Source: Henricia sp. BOLD:AAB3569
Taxonomy: Eukaryota; Echinodermata; Asteroidea; Spinulosida; Echinasteridae
Assembly (NCBI GenBank): GCA_037783545.1
Contig: JBBELK010001669.1
Coordinates: 54,170 to 118,169 of the forward strand
Reading direction: 5' to 3'
DNA length: 64,000 bases
How positions within the stretch are numbered: position 1 is the stretch's first letter; each line of letters starts with the position of its first letter. This document shows positions 9,753-22,189 of this stretch, piece after piece. The position numbers were made by a program, and so were the translations under genes. The notes below the pieces were generated by a model that was not told where the DNA came from, made no database searches, and was given only the letters and a program-made list of their open reading frames with translations.

Positions 9753-10932
9753 ATGCAAAATTTGAAGTTCGTCGGAATATTTGTTGACCTGCAAATTTGC
9801 CGACGTTTGGACCACACTTTGACCAAAATCCCGTCCCAAACTGGGCCGTGTCAACGACAGTCCGAAGGACTGAGCATGCGCACGAGTCAGGAATATACCA
9901 AAGAGGTGTGTACAGACAGCCACAGGTTGCGGGAGCATCCAGGAAGCGCCAACCCCTTTTTTTCTAAACTCTGAAATTTCTCTGCCATTTCCCGGCGAAA
10001 GTCTGTCAATTTTTTAGGACAAGTGCGCAATATAGAGTGTTTGGAGCATGCAAAATTTGAAGTTCGTCGGAATATTTGTTGACCTCCAAATTTGCCGACG
10101 TTTGGACCACACTTTGACCAAAATCCCGTCCCAAACTGGGCCGTGTCAACGACAGTCCGAAGGACTGAGCATGCGCACGAGTCAGGAATATACCAAAGAG
10201 GTGTGTACAGACAGCCACAGGTTGCGGGAGCATCCAGGAAGCGCCAACCCCTTTTTTTCTAAACTCTGAAATTTCTCTGCCATTTCCCGGCGAAAGTCTG
10301 TCAATTTTTTAGGACAAGTGCGCAATATAGAGTGTTTGGAGCATGCAAAATTTGAAGTTCGTCGGAATATTTGTTGACCTCCAAATTTGCCGACGTTTGG
10401 ACCACACTTTGACCAAAATCCCGTCCCAAACTGGGCCGTGTCAACGACAGTCCGAAGGACTGAGCATGCGCACGAGTCAGGAATATACCAAAGAGGTGTG
10501 TACAGACAGCCACAGGTTGCGGGAGCATCCAGGAAGCGCCAACCCCTTTTTTTCTAAACTCTGAAATTTCTCTGCTATTTCCCGGCGAAAGTCTGTCAAT
10601 TTTTTAGGACAAGTGCGCAATATAGAGTGTTTGGAGCATGCAAAATTTGAAGTTCGTCGGAATATTTGTTGACCTCCAAATTTGCCGACGTTTGGACCAC
10701 ACTTTGACCAAAATCCCGTCCCAAACTGGGCCGTGTCAACGACAGTCCGAAGGACTGAGCATGCGCACGAGTCAGGAATATACCAAAGAGGTGTGTACAG
10801 ACAGCCACAGGTTGCGGGAGCATCCAGGAAGCGCCAACCCCTTTTTTTCTAAACTCTGAAATTTCTCTGCCATTTCCCGGCGAAAGTCTGTCAATTTTTT
10901 AGGACCAGTGCGCAATATAGAGTGTTTGGAGC
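9753..10932. repeat. Run of four near-identical 295-bp units (TTGTTGACC type)
   Basis: Units phased at 9753, 10048, 10343 and 10638 are spaced exactly 295 bp and share AATATTTGTTGACC and GAATATACCAAAG. I see only isolated differences: GACCTGCAAAT in the first, TGCTATTT near 10575, and AGGACCAG near 10905. This is the most homogeneous short stretch in the window and implies recent local amplification. Confidence 0.85.
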
Positions 10933-11525
10933 ATGCAAAATTTGAAGTTCGTCGGAATAATTTTTGACCTCCAAATTTGCCGACGTTTGGACCACACTTT
11001 GACCAAAATCCCGTCCCAAACTGGGCCGTTTCAACGACAGTCCGAAGGACTGAGCATGCGCACGAGTCAGGAATACACCAAAGAGGTGTGTACAGACAGC
11101 CACAGGTTGCGGGAGCATCCAGGAAGCGCCAACCCCTTTTTTTTTCTAAACTCTGAAATTTCTCTGCCATTTCCCGGCGAAAGTCTGTCAATTTTTTAGG
11201 ACAAGTGCGCAATATAGAGTGTTTGGAGCATGCAAAATTTGAAGTTCGTCGGAATATTTTTTGACCTCCAAATTTGCCGACGTTTGGACCACACTTTGAC
11301 CAAAATCCCGTCCCAAACTGGGCCGTGTCAACGACAGTCCGAAGGACTGAGCATGCGCACGAGTCAGGAATACACCAAAGAGGTGTGTACAGACAGCCAC
11401 AGGTTGCGGGAGCATCCAGGAAGCGCCAACCCCTTTTTTTTCTAAACTTTGAAATTTCTCTGCCATTTTCCGGCGAAAGTCTGTCAATTTTTTAGGACAA
11501 GTGCGCAATATAGAGTGTTTGGAGC

Positions 11526-13299
11526 ATGCAAAATTTGAAGTTCGTCGGAATATTTGTTGACCTCCAAATTTGCCGACGTTTGGACCACACTTTGACCAAA
11601 ATCCCGTCCCAAACTGGGCCGTGTCAACGACAGTCCGAAGGACTGAGCATGCGCACGAGTCAGGAATATACCAAAGAGGTGTGTACAGACAGCCACAGGT
11701 TGCGGGAGCATCCAAGAAGCGCCAACCCCTTTTTTTCTAAACTCTGAAATTTCTCTGCCATTTCCCGGCGAAAGTCTGTCAATTTGTTAGGACAAGTGCG
11801 CAATATAGAGTGTTTGGAGCATGCAAAATTTGAAGTTCGTCGGAATATTTGTTGACCTCCAAATTTGCCGACGTTTGGACCACACTTTGACCAAAATCCC
11901 GTCCCAAACTGGGCCGTGTCAACGACAGTCCGAAGGACTGAGCATGCGCACGAGTCAGGAATATACCAAAGAGGTGTGTACAGACAGCCACAGGTTGCGG
12001 GAGCATCTAGGAAGCGCCAACCCCTTTTTTTCTAAACTCTGAAATTTCTCTGCCATTTCCCGGCGAAAGTCTGTCAATTTTTTAGGACAAGTGCGCAATA
12101 TAGAGTGTTTGGAGCATGCAAAATTTGAAGTTCGTCGGAATAATTTTTGACCTCCAAATTTGCCGACGTTTGGACCACACTTTGACCAAAATCCCGTCCC
12201 AAACTGGGCCGTTTCAACGACAGTCCGAAGGACTGAGCATGCGCACGAGTCAGGAATACACCAAAGAGGTGTGTACAGACAGCCACAGGTTGCGGGAGCA
12301 TCCAGGAAGCGCCAACCCCTTTTTTTTTCTAAACTCTGAAATTTCTCTGCCATTTCCCGGCGAAAGTCTGTCAATTTTTTAGGACAAGTGCGCAATATAG
12401 AGTGTTTGGAGCATGCAAAATTTGAAGTTCGTCGGAATATTTGTTGACCTCCAAATTTGCCGACGTTTGGACCACACTTTGACCAAAATCCCGTCCCAAA
12501 CTGGGCCGTGTCAACGACAGTCCGAAGGACTGAGCATGCGCACGAGTCAGGAATATACCAAAGAGGTGTGTACAGACAGCCACAGGTTGCGGGAGCATCC
12601 AGGAAGCGCCAACCCCTTTTTTTCTAAACTCTGAAATTTCTCTGCCATTTCCCGGCGAAAGTCTGTCAATTTGTTAGGACAAGTGCGCAATATAGAGTGT
12701 TTGGAGCATGCAAAATTTGAAGTTCGTCGGAATATTTGTTGACCTCCAAATTTGCCGACGTTTGGACCAAACTTTGACCAAAATCCCGTCCCAAACTGGG
12801 CCGTGTCAACGACAGTCCGAAGGACTGAGCATGCGCACGAGTCAGGAATATACCAAAGAGGTGTGTACAGACAGCCACAGGTTGCGGGAGCATCCAGGAA
12901 GCGCCAACCCCTTTTTTTCTAAACTCTGAAATTTCTCTGCCATTTCCCGGCGAAAGTCTGTCAATTTTTTAGGACAAGTGCGCAATATAGAGTGTTTGGA
13001 GCATGCAAAATTTGAAGTTCGTCGGAATAATTTTTGACCTCCAAATTTGCCGACGTTTGGACCACACTTTGACCAAAATCCCGTCCCAAACTGGGCCGTT
13101 TCAACGACAGTCCGAAGGACTGAGCATGCGCACGAGTCAGGAATACACCAAAGAGGTGTGTACAGACAGCCACAGGTTGCGGGAGCATCCAGGAAGCGCC
13201 AACCCCCTTTTTTTTATAAACTCTGAAATTTCTCTGCCATTTCCCGGCGAAAGTCTGTCAATTGTTTAGGACAAGTGCGCAATATAGAGTGTTTGGAGC
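11526..13299. repeat. 3-unit higher-order repeat, 887 bp, two copies
   Basis: The order V-V-G repeats. V units (TTGTTGACC) are phased at 11526 and 11821 and again at 12413 and 12708. G units (AATAATTTTTGACC with GTTTCAAC) are at 12116 and 13003. Every offset is 887 bp. The private mark CAATTTGTTAGG occurs in both copies (near 11780 and 12667). A further V-G junction at 10638/10933 shows the same order started earlier. Confidence 0.85.
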
Positions 13300-14189
13300 A
13301 TGCAAAATTTGAAGTTCGTCGGAATATTTTTTGACCTCCAAATTTGCCGACGTTTGGACCACACTTTGACCAAAATCCCGTCCCAAACTGGGCCGTGTCA
13401 ACGACAGTCCGAAGGACTGAGCATGCGCACGAGTCAGGAATACACCAAAGAGGTGTGTACAGACAGCCACAGGTTGCGGGAGCATCCAGGAAGCGCCAAC
13501 CCCTTTTTTTTCTAAACTCTGAAATTTCTCTGCCATTTCCCGGCGAAAGTCTGTCAATTTTGTAGGACAAGTGCGCAATATAGAGTGTTTGGAGCATGCA
13601 AAATTTGAAGTTCGTCGGAATATTTTTTGACCTCCAAATTTGCCGACGTTTGGACCACACTTTGACCAAAATCCCGTCCCAAACTGGGGCGTGTCAACGA
13701 CAGTCCGAAGGACTGAGCATGCGCACGAGTCAGGAATACACCAAAGAGGTGTGTACAGACAGCCACAGGTTGCGGCCGGAGCATCCAGGAAGCGCCAACC
13801 CCTTTTTTTTCTAAACTCTGAAATTTCTCTGCCATTTCCCGGCGAAAGTCTGTCAATTTTTTAGGACAAGTGCGCAATATAGAGTGTTTGGAGCATGCAA
13901 AATTTGAAGTTCGTCGGAATATTTGTTGACCTCCAAATTTGCCGACGTTTGGACCACACTTTGACCAAAATCCCGTCCCAAACTGGGCCGTGTCAACGAC
14001 AGTCCGAAGGACTGAGCATGCGCACGAGTCAGGAATATACCAAAGAGGTGTGTACAGACAGCCACAGGTTGCGGGAGCATCCAGGAAGCGCCAACCCCTT
14101 TTTTTCTAAACTCTGAAATTTCTCTGCCATTTCCCGGCGAAAGTCTGTCAATTTTTTAGGACAAGTGCGCAATATAGAGTGTTTGGAGC
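13300..14189. repeat. Three transitional units
   Basis: Two GTGTCAAC-class units phased at 13300 and 13596, then one TTGTTGACC unit at 13895. The second carries a 3-bp insertion, TTGCGGCCGGAGC, near 13772 and GGGGCGTG near 13686. No higher-order register is visible. Confidence 0.75.
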
Positions 14190-17100
14190 ATGCAAAATTT
14201 GAAGTTCGTCGGAATAATTTTTGACCTCCAAATTTGCCGACGTTTGGACCACACTTTGACCAAAATCCCGTCCCAAACTGGGCCGTTTCAACGACAGTCC
14301 GAAGGACTGAGGATGCGCACGAGTCAGGAATACACCAAAGAGGTGTGTACAGACAGCCACAGGTTGCGGGAGCATCCAGGAAGCGCCAACCCCTTTTTTT
14401 TCTAAACTCTGAAATTTCTCTGCCATTTCCCGGCGAAAGTCTGTCAATTTTTTAGGACAAGTGCGCAATATAGAGTGTTTGGAGCATGCACAATTTGAAG
14501 TTCGTCGGAATATTTTTTGACCTCCAAATTTTCCGACGTTTGGACCACACTTTGACCAAAATCCCGTCCCAAACTGGGCCGTGTCAACGACAGTCCGAAG
14601 GACTGAGCATGCGCACGAGTCAGGAATACACCAAAGAGGTGTGTACAGACAGCCACATGTTGCGGGAGCATCCAGGAAGCGCCAACCCCTTTTTTTTTCT
14701 AAACTCTGAAATTTCTCTGCCATTTCCCGGCGAAAGTCTGTCCATTTTTTAGGACAAGTGCGCACTATAGAGTGTTTGGAGCATGCAAAATTTGAAGTTC
14801 GTCGGAATAATTTTTGACCTCCAAATTTGCCGACGTAAGGACCACACTTTGACCAAAATCCCGTCCCAAACTGGGCCGTTTCAACGACAGTCCGAAGGAC
14901 TGAGCATGCGCACGAGTCAGGAATACACCAAAGAGGTGTGTACAGACAGCCACAGGTTGCGGGAGCATCCAGGAAACGCCAACCCCTTTTGTTTCTAAAC
15001 TCTGAAATTTCTCTGCCATTTCCCGGCGAAAGTCTGTCAATTTTTTTAGGACAAGTGCGCAATATAGAGTGTTTGGAGCATGCACAATTTGAAGTTCGTC
15101 GGAATATTTTTTGACCTCCAAATTTGCCGACGTTTGGACCACACTTTGACCAAAATCCCGTCCCAAACTGGGCCGTGTCAACGACAGTCCGAAGGACTGA
15201 GCATGCGCACGAGTCAGGAATACACCAAAGAGGTGTGTACAGACAGCCACATGTTGCGGGAGCATCCAGGAAGCGCCAACCTCTTTTTTTTTCTAAACTC
15301 TGAAATTTCTCTGCCATTTCCCGGCGAAAGTCTGTCAATTTTTTTAGGACAAGTGCGCAATATAGAGTGTTTGGAGCATGCAAAATGTGAAGTTCGTCGG
15401 AATAATTTTTGACCTCCAAATTTGCCGACGTTTGGACCACACTTTGACCAAAATCCCGTCCCAAACTGGGCCGTTTCAACGACAGTCCGAAGGACTGAGC
15501 ATGCGCACGAGTCAGGAATACACCAAAGAGGTGTGTACAGACAGCCACAGGTTGCGGGAGCATCCAGGTAGCGCCAACCCCTTTTTTTTCTAAACTCTGA
15601 AATTTCTCTGCCATTTCCCGGCGAAAGTCTGTCAATTTTTTAGGACAAGTGCGCAATATAGAGTGTTTGGAGCATGCAAAATTTGAAGTTCGTCGGAATA
15701 ATTTTTGACCTCCAAATTTGCCGACGTTTGGACCACACTTTGACCAAAATCCCGTCCCAAACTGGGCCGTGTCAACAACAGTCCGAAGGACTGAGCATGC
15801 GCACGAGTCAGGAATACACCAAAGAGGTGTGTACAGACAGCCACAGGTTGCGGGAGCATCCAGGAAGCGCCAACCCCTTTTTTTTCTAAACTCTGAAATT
15901 TCTCTGCCATTTCCCGGCGAAAGTCTGTCAATTTTTTAGGACAAGTGCGCAATATAGAGTGTTTGGAGCATGCACAATTTGAAGTTCGTCGGAATATTTT
16001 TTGACCTCCAAATTTTCCGACGTTTGGACCACACTTTGACCAAAATCCCGTCCCAAACTGGGCCGTGTCAACGACAGTCCGAAGGACTGAGCATGCGCAC
16101 GAGTCAGGAATACACCAAAGAGGTGTGTACAGACAGCCACGTGTTGCGGGAGCATCCAGGAAGCGCCAACCCCTTTTTTTCTAAACTCTGAAATTTCTCT
16201 GCCATTTCCCGGCGAAAGTCTGTCAATTTTTTTAGGACAAGTGCGCAATATAGAGTGTTTGGAGCATGCAAAATGTGAAGTTCGTCGGAATAATTTTTGA
16301 CCTCCAAATTTGCCGACGTTTGGACCACACTTTGACCAAAATCCCGTCCCAAACTGGGCCGTTTCAACGACAGTCCGAAGGACTGAGCATGCGCACGAGT
16401 CAGGAATACACCAAAGAGGTGTGTACAGACAGCCACAGGTTGCGGGAGCATCCAGGAAGCGCCAACCCCTTTTTTTTCTAAACTCTGAAATTTCTCTGCC
16501 ATTTCCCGGCGAAAGTCTGTCAATTTTTTAGGACAAGTGCGCAATATAGAGTGTTTGGAGCATGCAAAATTTGAAGTTCGTCGGAATAATTTTTGACCTC
16601 CAAATTTGCCGACGTTTGGACCACACTTTGACCAAAATCCCGTCCCAAACTGGGCCGTGTCAACAACAGTCCGAAGGACTGAGCATGCGCACGAGTCAGG
16701 AATACACCAAAGAGGTGTGTACAGACAGCCACAGGTTGCGGGAGCATCCAGGAAGCGCCAACCCCTTTTTTTTCTAAACTCTGAAATTTCTCTGCCATTT
16801 CCCGGCGAAAGTCTGTCAATTTTTTAGGACAAGTGCGCAATATAGAGTGTTTGGAGCATGCAAAATTTGAAGTTCGTCGGAATAATTTTTGACCTCCAAA
16901 TTTGCCGACGTTTGGACCACACTTTGACCAAAATCCCGTCCCAAACTGGGCCGTTTCAACGACAGTCCGAAGGACTGAGCATGCGCACGAGTCAGGAATA
17001 CACCAAAGAGGTGTGTACAGACAGCCACAGGTTGCGGGAGCATCCAGGAAGCGCCAACCCCTTTTTTTTCTAAACTCTGAAATTTCTCTGCCATTTCACG

Positions 17101-20100
17101 GCGAAAGTCTGTCAATTTTTTAGGACAAGTGCGCAATATAGAGTGTTTGGAGCATGCACAATTTGAAGTTCGTCGGAATATTTTTTGACCTCCAAATTTT
17201 CCGACGTTTGGACCACACTTTGACCAAAATCCCGTCCCAAACTGGGCCGTGTCAACGACAGTCCGAAGGACTGAGCATGCGCACGAGTCAGGAATACACC
17301 AAAGAGGTGTGTACAGACAGCCACATGTTGCGGGAGCATCCAGGAAGCGCCAACCCCTTTTTTTGTCTAAACTCTGAAATTTCTCTGCCATTTCCCGGCG
17401 AAAGTCTGTCAATTTTTTAGGACAAGTGCGCAATATAGAGTGTTTGGAGCATGCAAAATTTGAAGTTCGTCGGAATAATTTTTGACCTCCAAATTTGCCG
17501 ACGTAAGGACCACACTTTGACCAAAATCCCGTCCCAAACTGGGCCGTTTCAACGACAGTCCGAAGGACTGAGCATGCGCACGAGTCAGGAATACACCAAA
17601 GAGGTGTGTACAGACAGCCACAGGTTGCGGGAGCATCCAGGAAACGCCAACCCCTTTTGTTTCTAAACTCTGAAATTTCTCTGCCATTTCCCGGCGAAAG
17701 TCTGTCAATTTTTTAGGACAAGTGCGCAATATAGAGTGTTTGGAGCATGCACAATTTGAAGTTCGTCGGAATATTTTTTGACCTCCAAATTTGCCGACGT
17801 TTGGACCACACTTTGACCAAAATCCCGTCCCAAACTGGGCCGTGTCAACGACAGTCCGAAGGACTGAGCATGCGCACGAGTCAGGAATACACCAAAGAGG
17901 TGTGTACAGACAGCCACATGTTGCGGGAACATCCAGGAAGCGCCAACCCCTTTTTTTTCTAAACTCTGAAATTTCTATGCCATTTCCCGGCGAAAGTCTG
18001 TCAATTTTTTAGGACAAGTGCGCAATATAAAGTGTTTGGAGCATGCAAAATGTGAAGTTCGTCGGAATAATTTTTGACCTCCAAATTTGCCGACGTTTGG
18101 ACCACACTTTGACCGAAATCCCGTCCCAAACTGGGCCGTTTCAACGACAGTCCGAAGGACTGAGCATGCGCACGAGTCAGGAATACACCAAAGAGGTGTG
18201 TACAGACAGCCACAGGTTGCGGGAGCATCCAGGAAGCGCCAACCCCTTTTTTTTCTGAACTCTGAAATTTCTCTGCCATTTCCCGGCGAAAGTCTGTCAA
18301 TTTTTTAGGACAAGTGCGCAATATAGAGTGTTTGGAGCATGCAAAATTTGAAGTTCGTCGGAATAATTTTTGACCTCCAAATTTGCCGACGTTTGGACCA
18401 CACTTTGACCAAAATCCCGTCCCAAACTGGGCCGTGTCAACAACAGTCCGAAGGACTGAGCATGCGCACGAGTCAGGAATACACCAAAGAGGTGTGTACA
18501 GACAGCCACATGTTGCGGGAGCATCCAGGAAGCGCCAACCCCTTTTTTTTTCTAAACTCTGAAATTTCTCTGCCATTTCCCGGCGAAAGTCTGTCAATTT
18601 TTTAGGACAAGTGCGCAATATAGAGTGTTTGGAGCATGCAAAATTTGAAGTTCGTCGGAATAATTTTTGACCTCCAAATTTGCCGACGTAAGGACCACAC
18701 TTTGACCAAAATCCCGTCCCAAACTGGGCCGTTTCAACGACAGTCCGAAGGACTGAGCATGCGCACGAGTCAGGAATACACCAAAGAGGTGTGTACAGAC
18801 AGCCACAGGTTGCGGGAGCATCCAGGAAACGCCAACCCCTTTTGTTTCTAAACTCTGAAATTTCTCTGCCATTTCCCGGCGAAAGTCTGTCAATTTTTTA
18901 GGACAAGTGCGCAATATAGAGTGTTTGGAGCATGCACAATTTGAAGTTCGTCGGAATATTTTTTGACCTCCAAATTTTCCGACGTTTGGACCACACTTTG
19001 ACCAAAATCCCGTCCCAAACTGGGCCGTGTCAACGACAGTCCGAAGGACTGAGCATGCGCACGAGTCAGGAATACACCAAAGAGGTGTGTACAGACAGCC
19101 ACATGTTGCGGGAGCATCCAGGAAGCGCCAACCCCTTTTTTTTTCTAAACTCTGAAATTTCTCTGCCATTTCCCGGCGAAAGTCTGTCAATTTTTTAGGA
19201 CAAGTGCGCAATATAGAGTGTTTGGAGCATGCACAATTTGAAGTTCGTCGGAATATTTTTTGACCTCCAAATTTGCCGACGTTTGGACCACACTTTGACC
19301 AAAATCCCGTCCCAAACTGGGCCGTGTCAACGACAGTCCGAAGGACTGAGCATGCGCACGAGTCAGGAATACACCAAAGAGGTGTGTACAGACAGCCACA
19401 TGTTGCGGGAGCATCCAGGAAGCGCCAACCCCTTTTTTTTTCTAAACTCTGAAATTTCTCTGCCATTTCCCGGCGAAAGTCTGTCAATTTTTTTAGGACA
19501 AGTGCGCAATATAGAGTGTTTGGAGCATGCAAAATGTGAAGTTCGTCGGAATAATTTTTGACCTCCAAATTTGCCGACGTTTGGACCACACTTTGACCAA
19601 AATCCCGTCCCAAACTGGGCCGTTTCAACGACAGTCCGAAGGACTGAGCATGCGCACGAGTCAGGAATACACCAAAGAGGTGTGTACAGACAGCCACAGG
19701 TTGCGGGAGCATCCAGGAAGCGCCAACCCCTTTTTTTTCTAAACTCTGAAATTTCTCTGCCATTTCCCGGCGAAAGTCTGTCAATTTTTTAGGACAAGTG
19801 CGCAATATAGAGTGTTTGGAGCATGCACAATTTGAAGTTCGTCGGAATAATTTTTGACCTCCAAATTTGCCGACGTTTGGACCACACTTTGACCAAAATC
19901 CCGTCCCAAACTGGGCCGTGTCAACAACAGTCCGAAGGACTGAGCATGCGCACGAGTCAGGAATACACCAAAGAGGTGTGTACAGACAGCCACAGGTTGC
20001 GGGAGCATCCAGGAAGCGCCAACCCCTTTTTTTTCTAAACTCTGAAATTTCTCTGCCATTTCCCGGCGAAAGTCTGTCAATTTTTTAGGACAAGTGCGCA

Positions 20101-22189
20101 ATATAGAGTGTTTGGAGCATGCAAAATTTGAAGTTCGTCGGAATAATTTTTGACCTCCAAATTTGCCGACGTTTGGACCACACTTTGACCAAAATCCCGT
20201 CCCAAACTGGGCCGTTTCAACGACAGTCCGAAGGACTGAGCATGCGCACGAGTCAGGAATACACCAAAGAGGTGTGTACAGACAGCCACAGGTTGCGGGA
20301 GCATCCAGGAAGCGCCAACCCCTTTTTTTCTAAACTCTGAAATTTCTCTGCCATTTCCCGGCGAAAGTCTGTCAATTTTTTAGGACAAGTGCGCAATATA
20401 GAGTGTTTGGAGCATGCACAATTTGAAGTTCGTCGGAATATTTTTTGACCTCCAAATTTTCCGACGTTTGGACCACACTTTGACCAAAATCCCGTCCCAA
20501 ACTGGGCCGTGTCAACGACAGTCCGAAGGACTGAGCATGCGCACGAGTCAGGAATACACCAAAGAGGTGTGTACAGACAGCCACATGTTGCGGGAGCATC
20601 CAGGAAGCGCCAACCCCTTTTTTTTTCTAAACTCTGAAATTTCTCTGCCATTTCCCGGCGAAAGTCTGTCAATTTTTTTAGGACAAGTGCGCAATATAGA
20701 GTGTTTGGAGCATGCAAAATGTGAAGTTCGTCGGAATAATTTTTGACCTCCAAATTTGCCGACGTTTGGACCACACTTTGACCAAAATCCCGTCCCAAAC
20801 TGGGCCGTTTCAACGACAGTCCGAAGGACTGAGCATGCGCACGAGTCAGGAATACACCAAAGAGGTGTGTACAGACAGCCACAGGTTGCGGGAGCATCCA
20901 GGAAGCGCCAACCCCTTTTTTTTCTAAACTCTGAAATTTCTCTGCCATTTCCCGGCGAAAGTCTGTCATTTTTTTAGGACAAGTGCGCAATATAGAGTGT
21001 TTGGAGCATGCAAAATTTGAAGTTCGTCGGAATAATTTTTGACCTCCAAATTTGCCGACGTTTGGACCACACTTTGACCAAAATCCCGTCCCAAACTGGG
21101 CCGTGTCAACAACAGTCCGAAGGACTGAGCATGCGCACGAGTCAGGAATACACCAAAGAGGTGTGTACAGACAGCCACAGGTTGCGGGAGCATCCAGGAA
21201 GCGCCAACCCCTTTTTTTTTCTAAACTCTGAAATTTCTCTGCCATTTCCCGGCGAAAGTCTGTCAATTTTTTAGGACAAGTGCGCAATATAGAGTGTTTG
21301 GAGCATGCACAATTTGAAGTTCGTCGGAATATTTTTTGACCTCCAAATTTTCCGACGTTTGGACCACACTTTGACCAAAATCCCGTCCCAAACTGGGCCG
21401 TGTCAACGACAGTCCGAAGGACTGAGCATGCGCACGAGTCAGGAATACACCAAAGAGGTGTGTACAGACAGCCACATGTTGCGGGAGCATCCAGGAAGCG
21501 CCAACCCCTTTTTTTTCTAAACTCTGAAATTTCTCTGCCATTTCCCGGCGAAAGTCTGTCAATTTTTTAGGACAAGTGCGCAATATAGAGTGTTTGGAGC
21601 ATGCAAAATTTGAAGTTCGTCGGAATAATTTTTGACCTCCAAATTTGCCGACGTAAGGACCACACTTTGACCAAAATCCCGTCCCAAACTGGGCCGTTTC
21701 AACGACAGTCCGAAGGACTGAGCATGCGCACGAGTCAGGAATACACCAAAGAGGTGTGTACAGACAGCCACAGGTTGCGGGAGCATCCAGGAAACGCCAA
21801 CCCCTTTTGTTTCTAAACTCTGAAATTTATCTGCCATTTCCCGGCGAAAGTCTGTCAATTTTTTAGGACAAGTGCGCAATATAGAGTGTTTGGAGCATGC
21901 ACAATTTGAAGTTCGTCGGAATATTTTTTGACATCCAAATTTGCCGACGTTTGGACCACACTTTGACCAAAATCCCGTCCCAAACTGGGCCGTGTCAACG
22001 ACAGTCCGAAGGACTGAGCATGCGCACGAGTCAGGAATACACCAAAGAGGTGTGTACAGACAGCCACATGTTGCGGGAACATCCAGGAAGCGCCAACCCC
22101 TTTTTTTTTCTAAACTCTGAAATTTCTCTGCCATTTCCCGGCGAAAGTCTGTCACTTTTTTAGGACAAGTGCGCAATATAGAGTGTTTG
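14190..22189. repeat. Mosaic higher-order repeat of unit types B-C-D-E-F-G
   Basis: Unit types by private marks: B, GCATGCACAATTTG with TTTTCCGACG; C, GTAAGGACC with GGAAACGCC and TTTTGTTTC; D, GCATGCACAATTTG with normal TTTGCCGACG and CCACATGTTG; E, GCAAAATGTGAAG; F, AATAATTTTT with CAACAACAG; G, AATAATTTTT with GTTTCAAC. Phases and order: G 14190, B 14486, C 14783, D 15080, E 15378, F 15674, B 15970, E 16266, F 16562, G 16858, B 17154, C 17451, D 17747, E 18043, F 18339, C 18636, B 18932, D 19229, E 19527, F 19823, G 20119, B 20414, E 20712, F 21008, B 21305, C 21601, D 21897. The core order is B-C-D-E-F (about 1.48 kb), with skips and one C/B swap. Confidence 0.88.

Noticed and set aside
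14148..15656. Minus-strand open frame of 502 codons (also 5433-6764, 443 codons, and 18594-19805, 403 codons)
   Set aside because: It spans several satellite units. The reading phase changes between units with homopolymer length, so the peptide alternates between unrelated frame translations (ASWMLPQPVAVCTH and WRFLDAPATCGCLY). Stops appear in most sister units and no known domain is recognisable.
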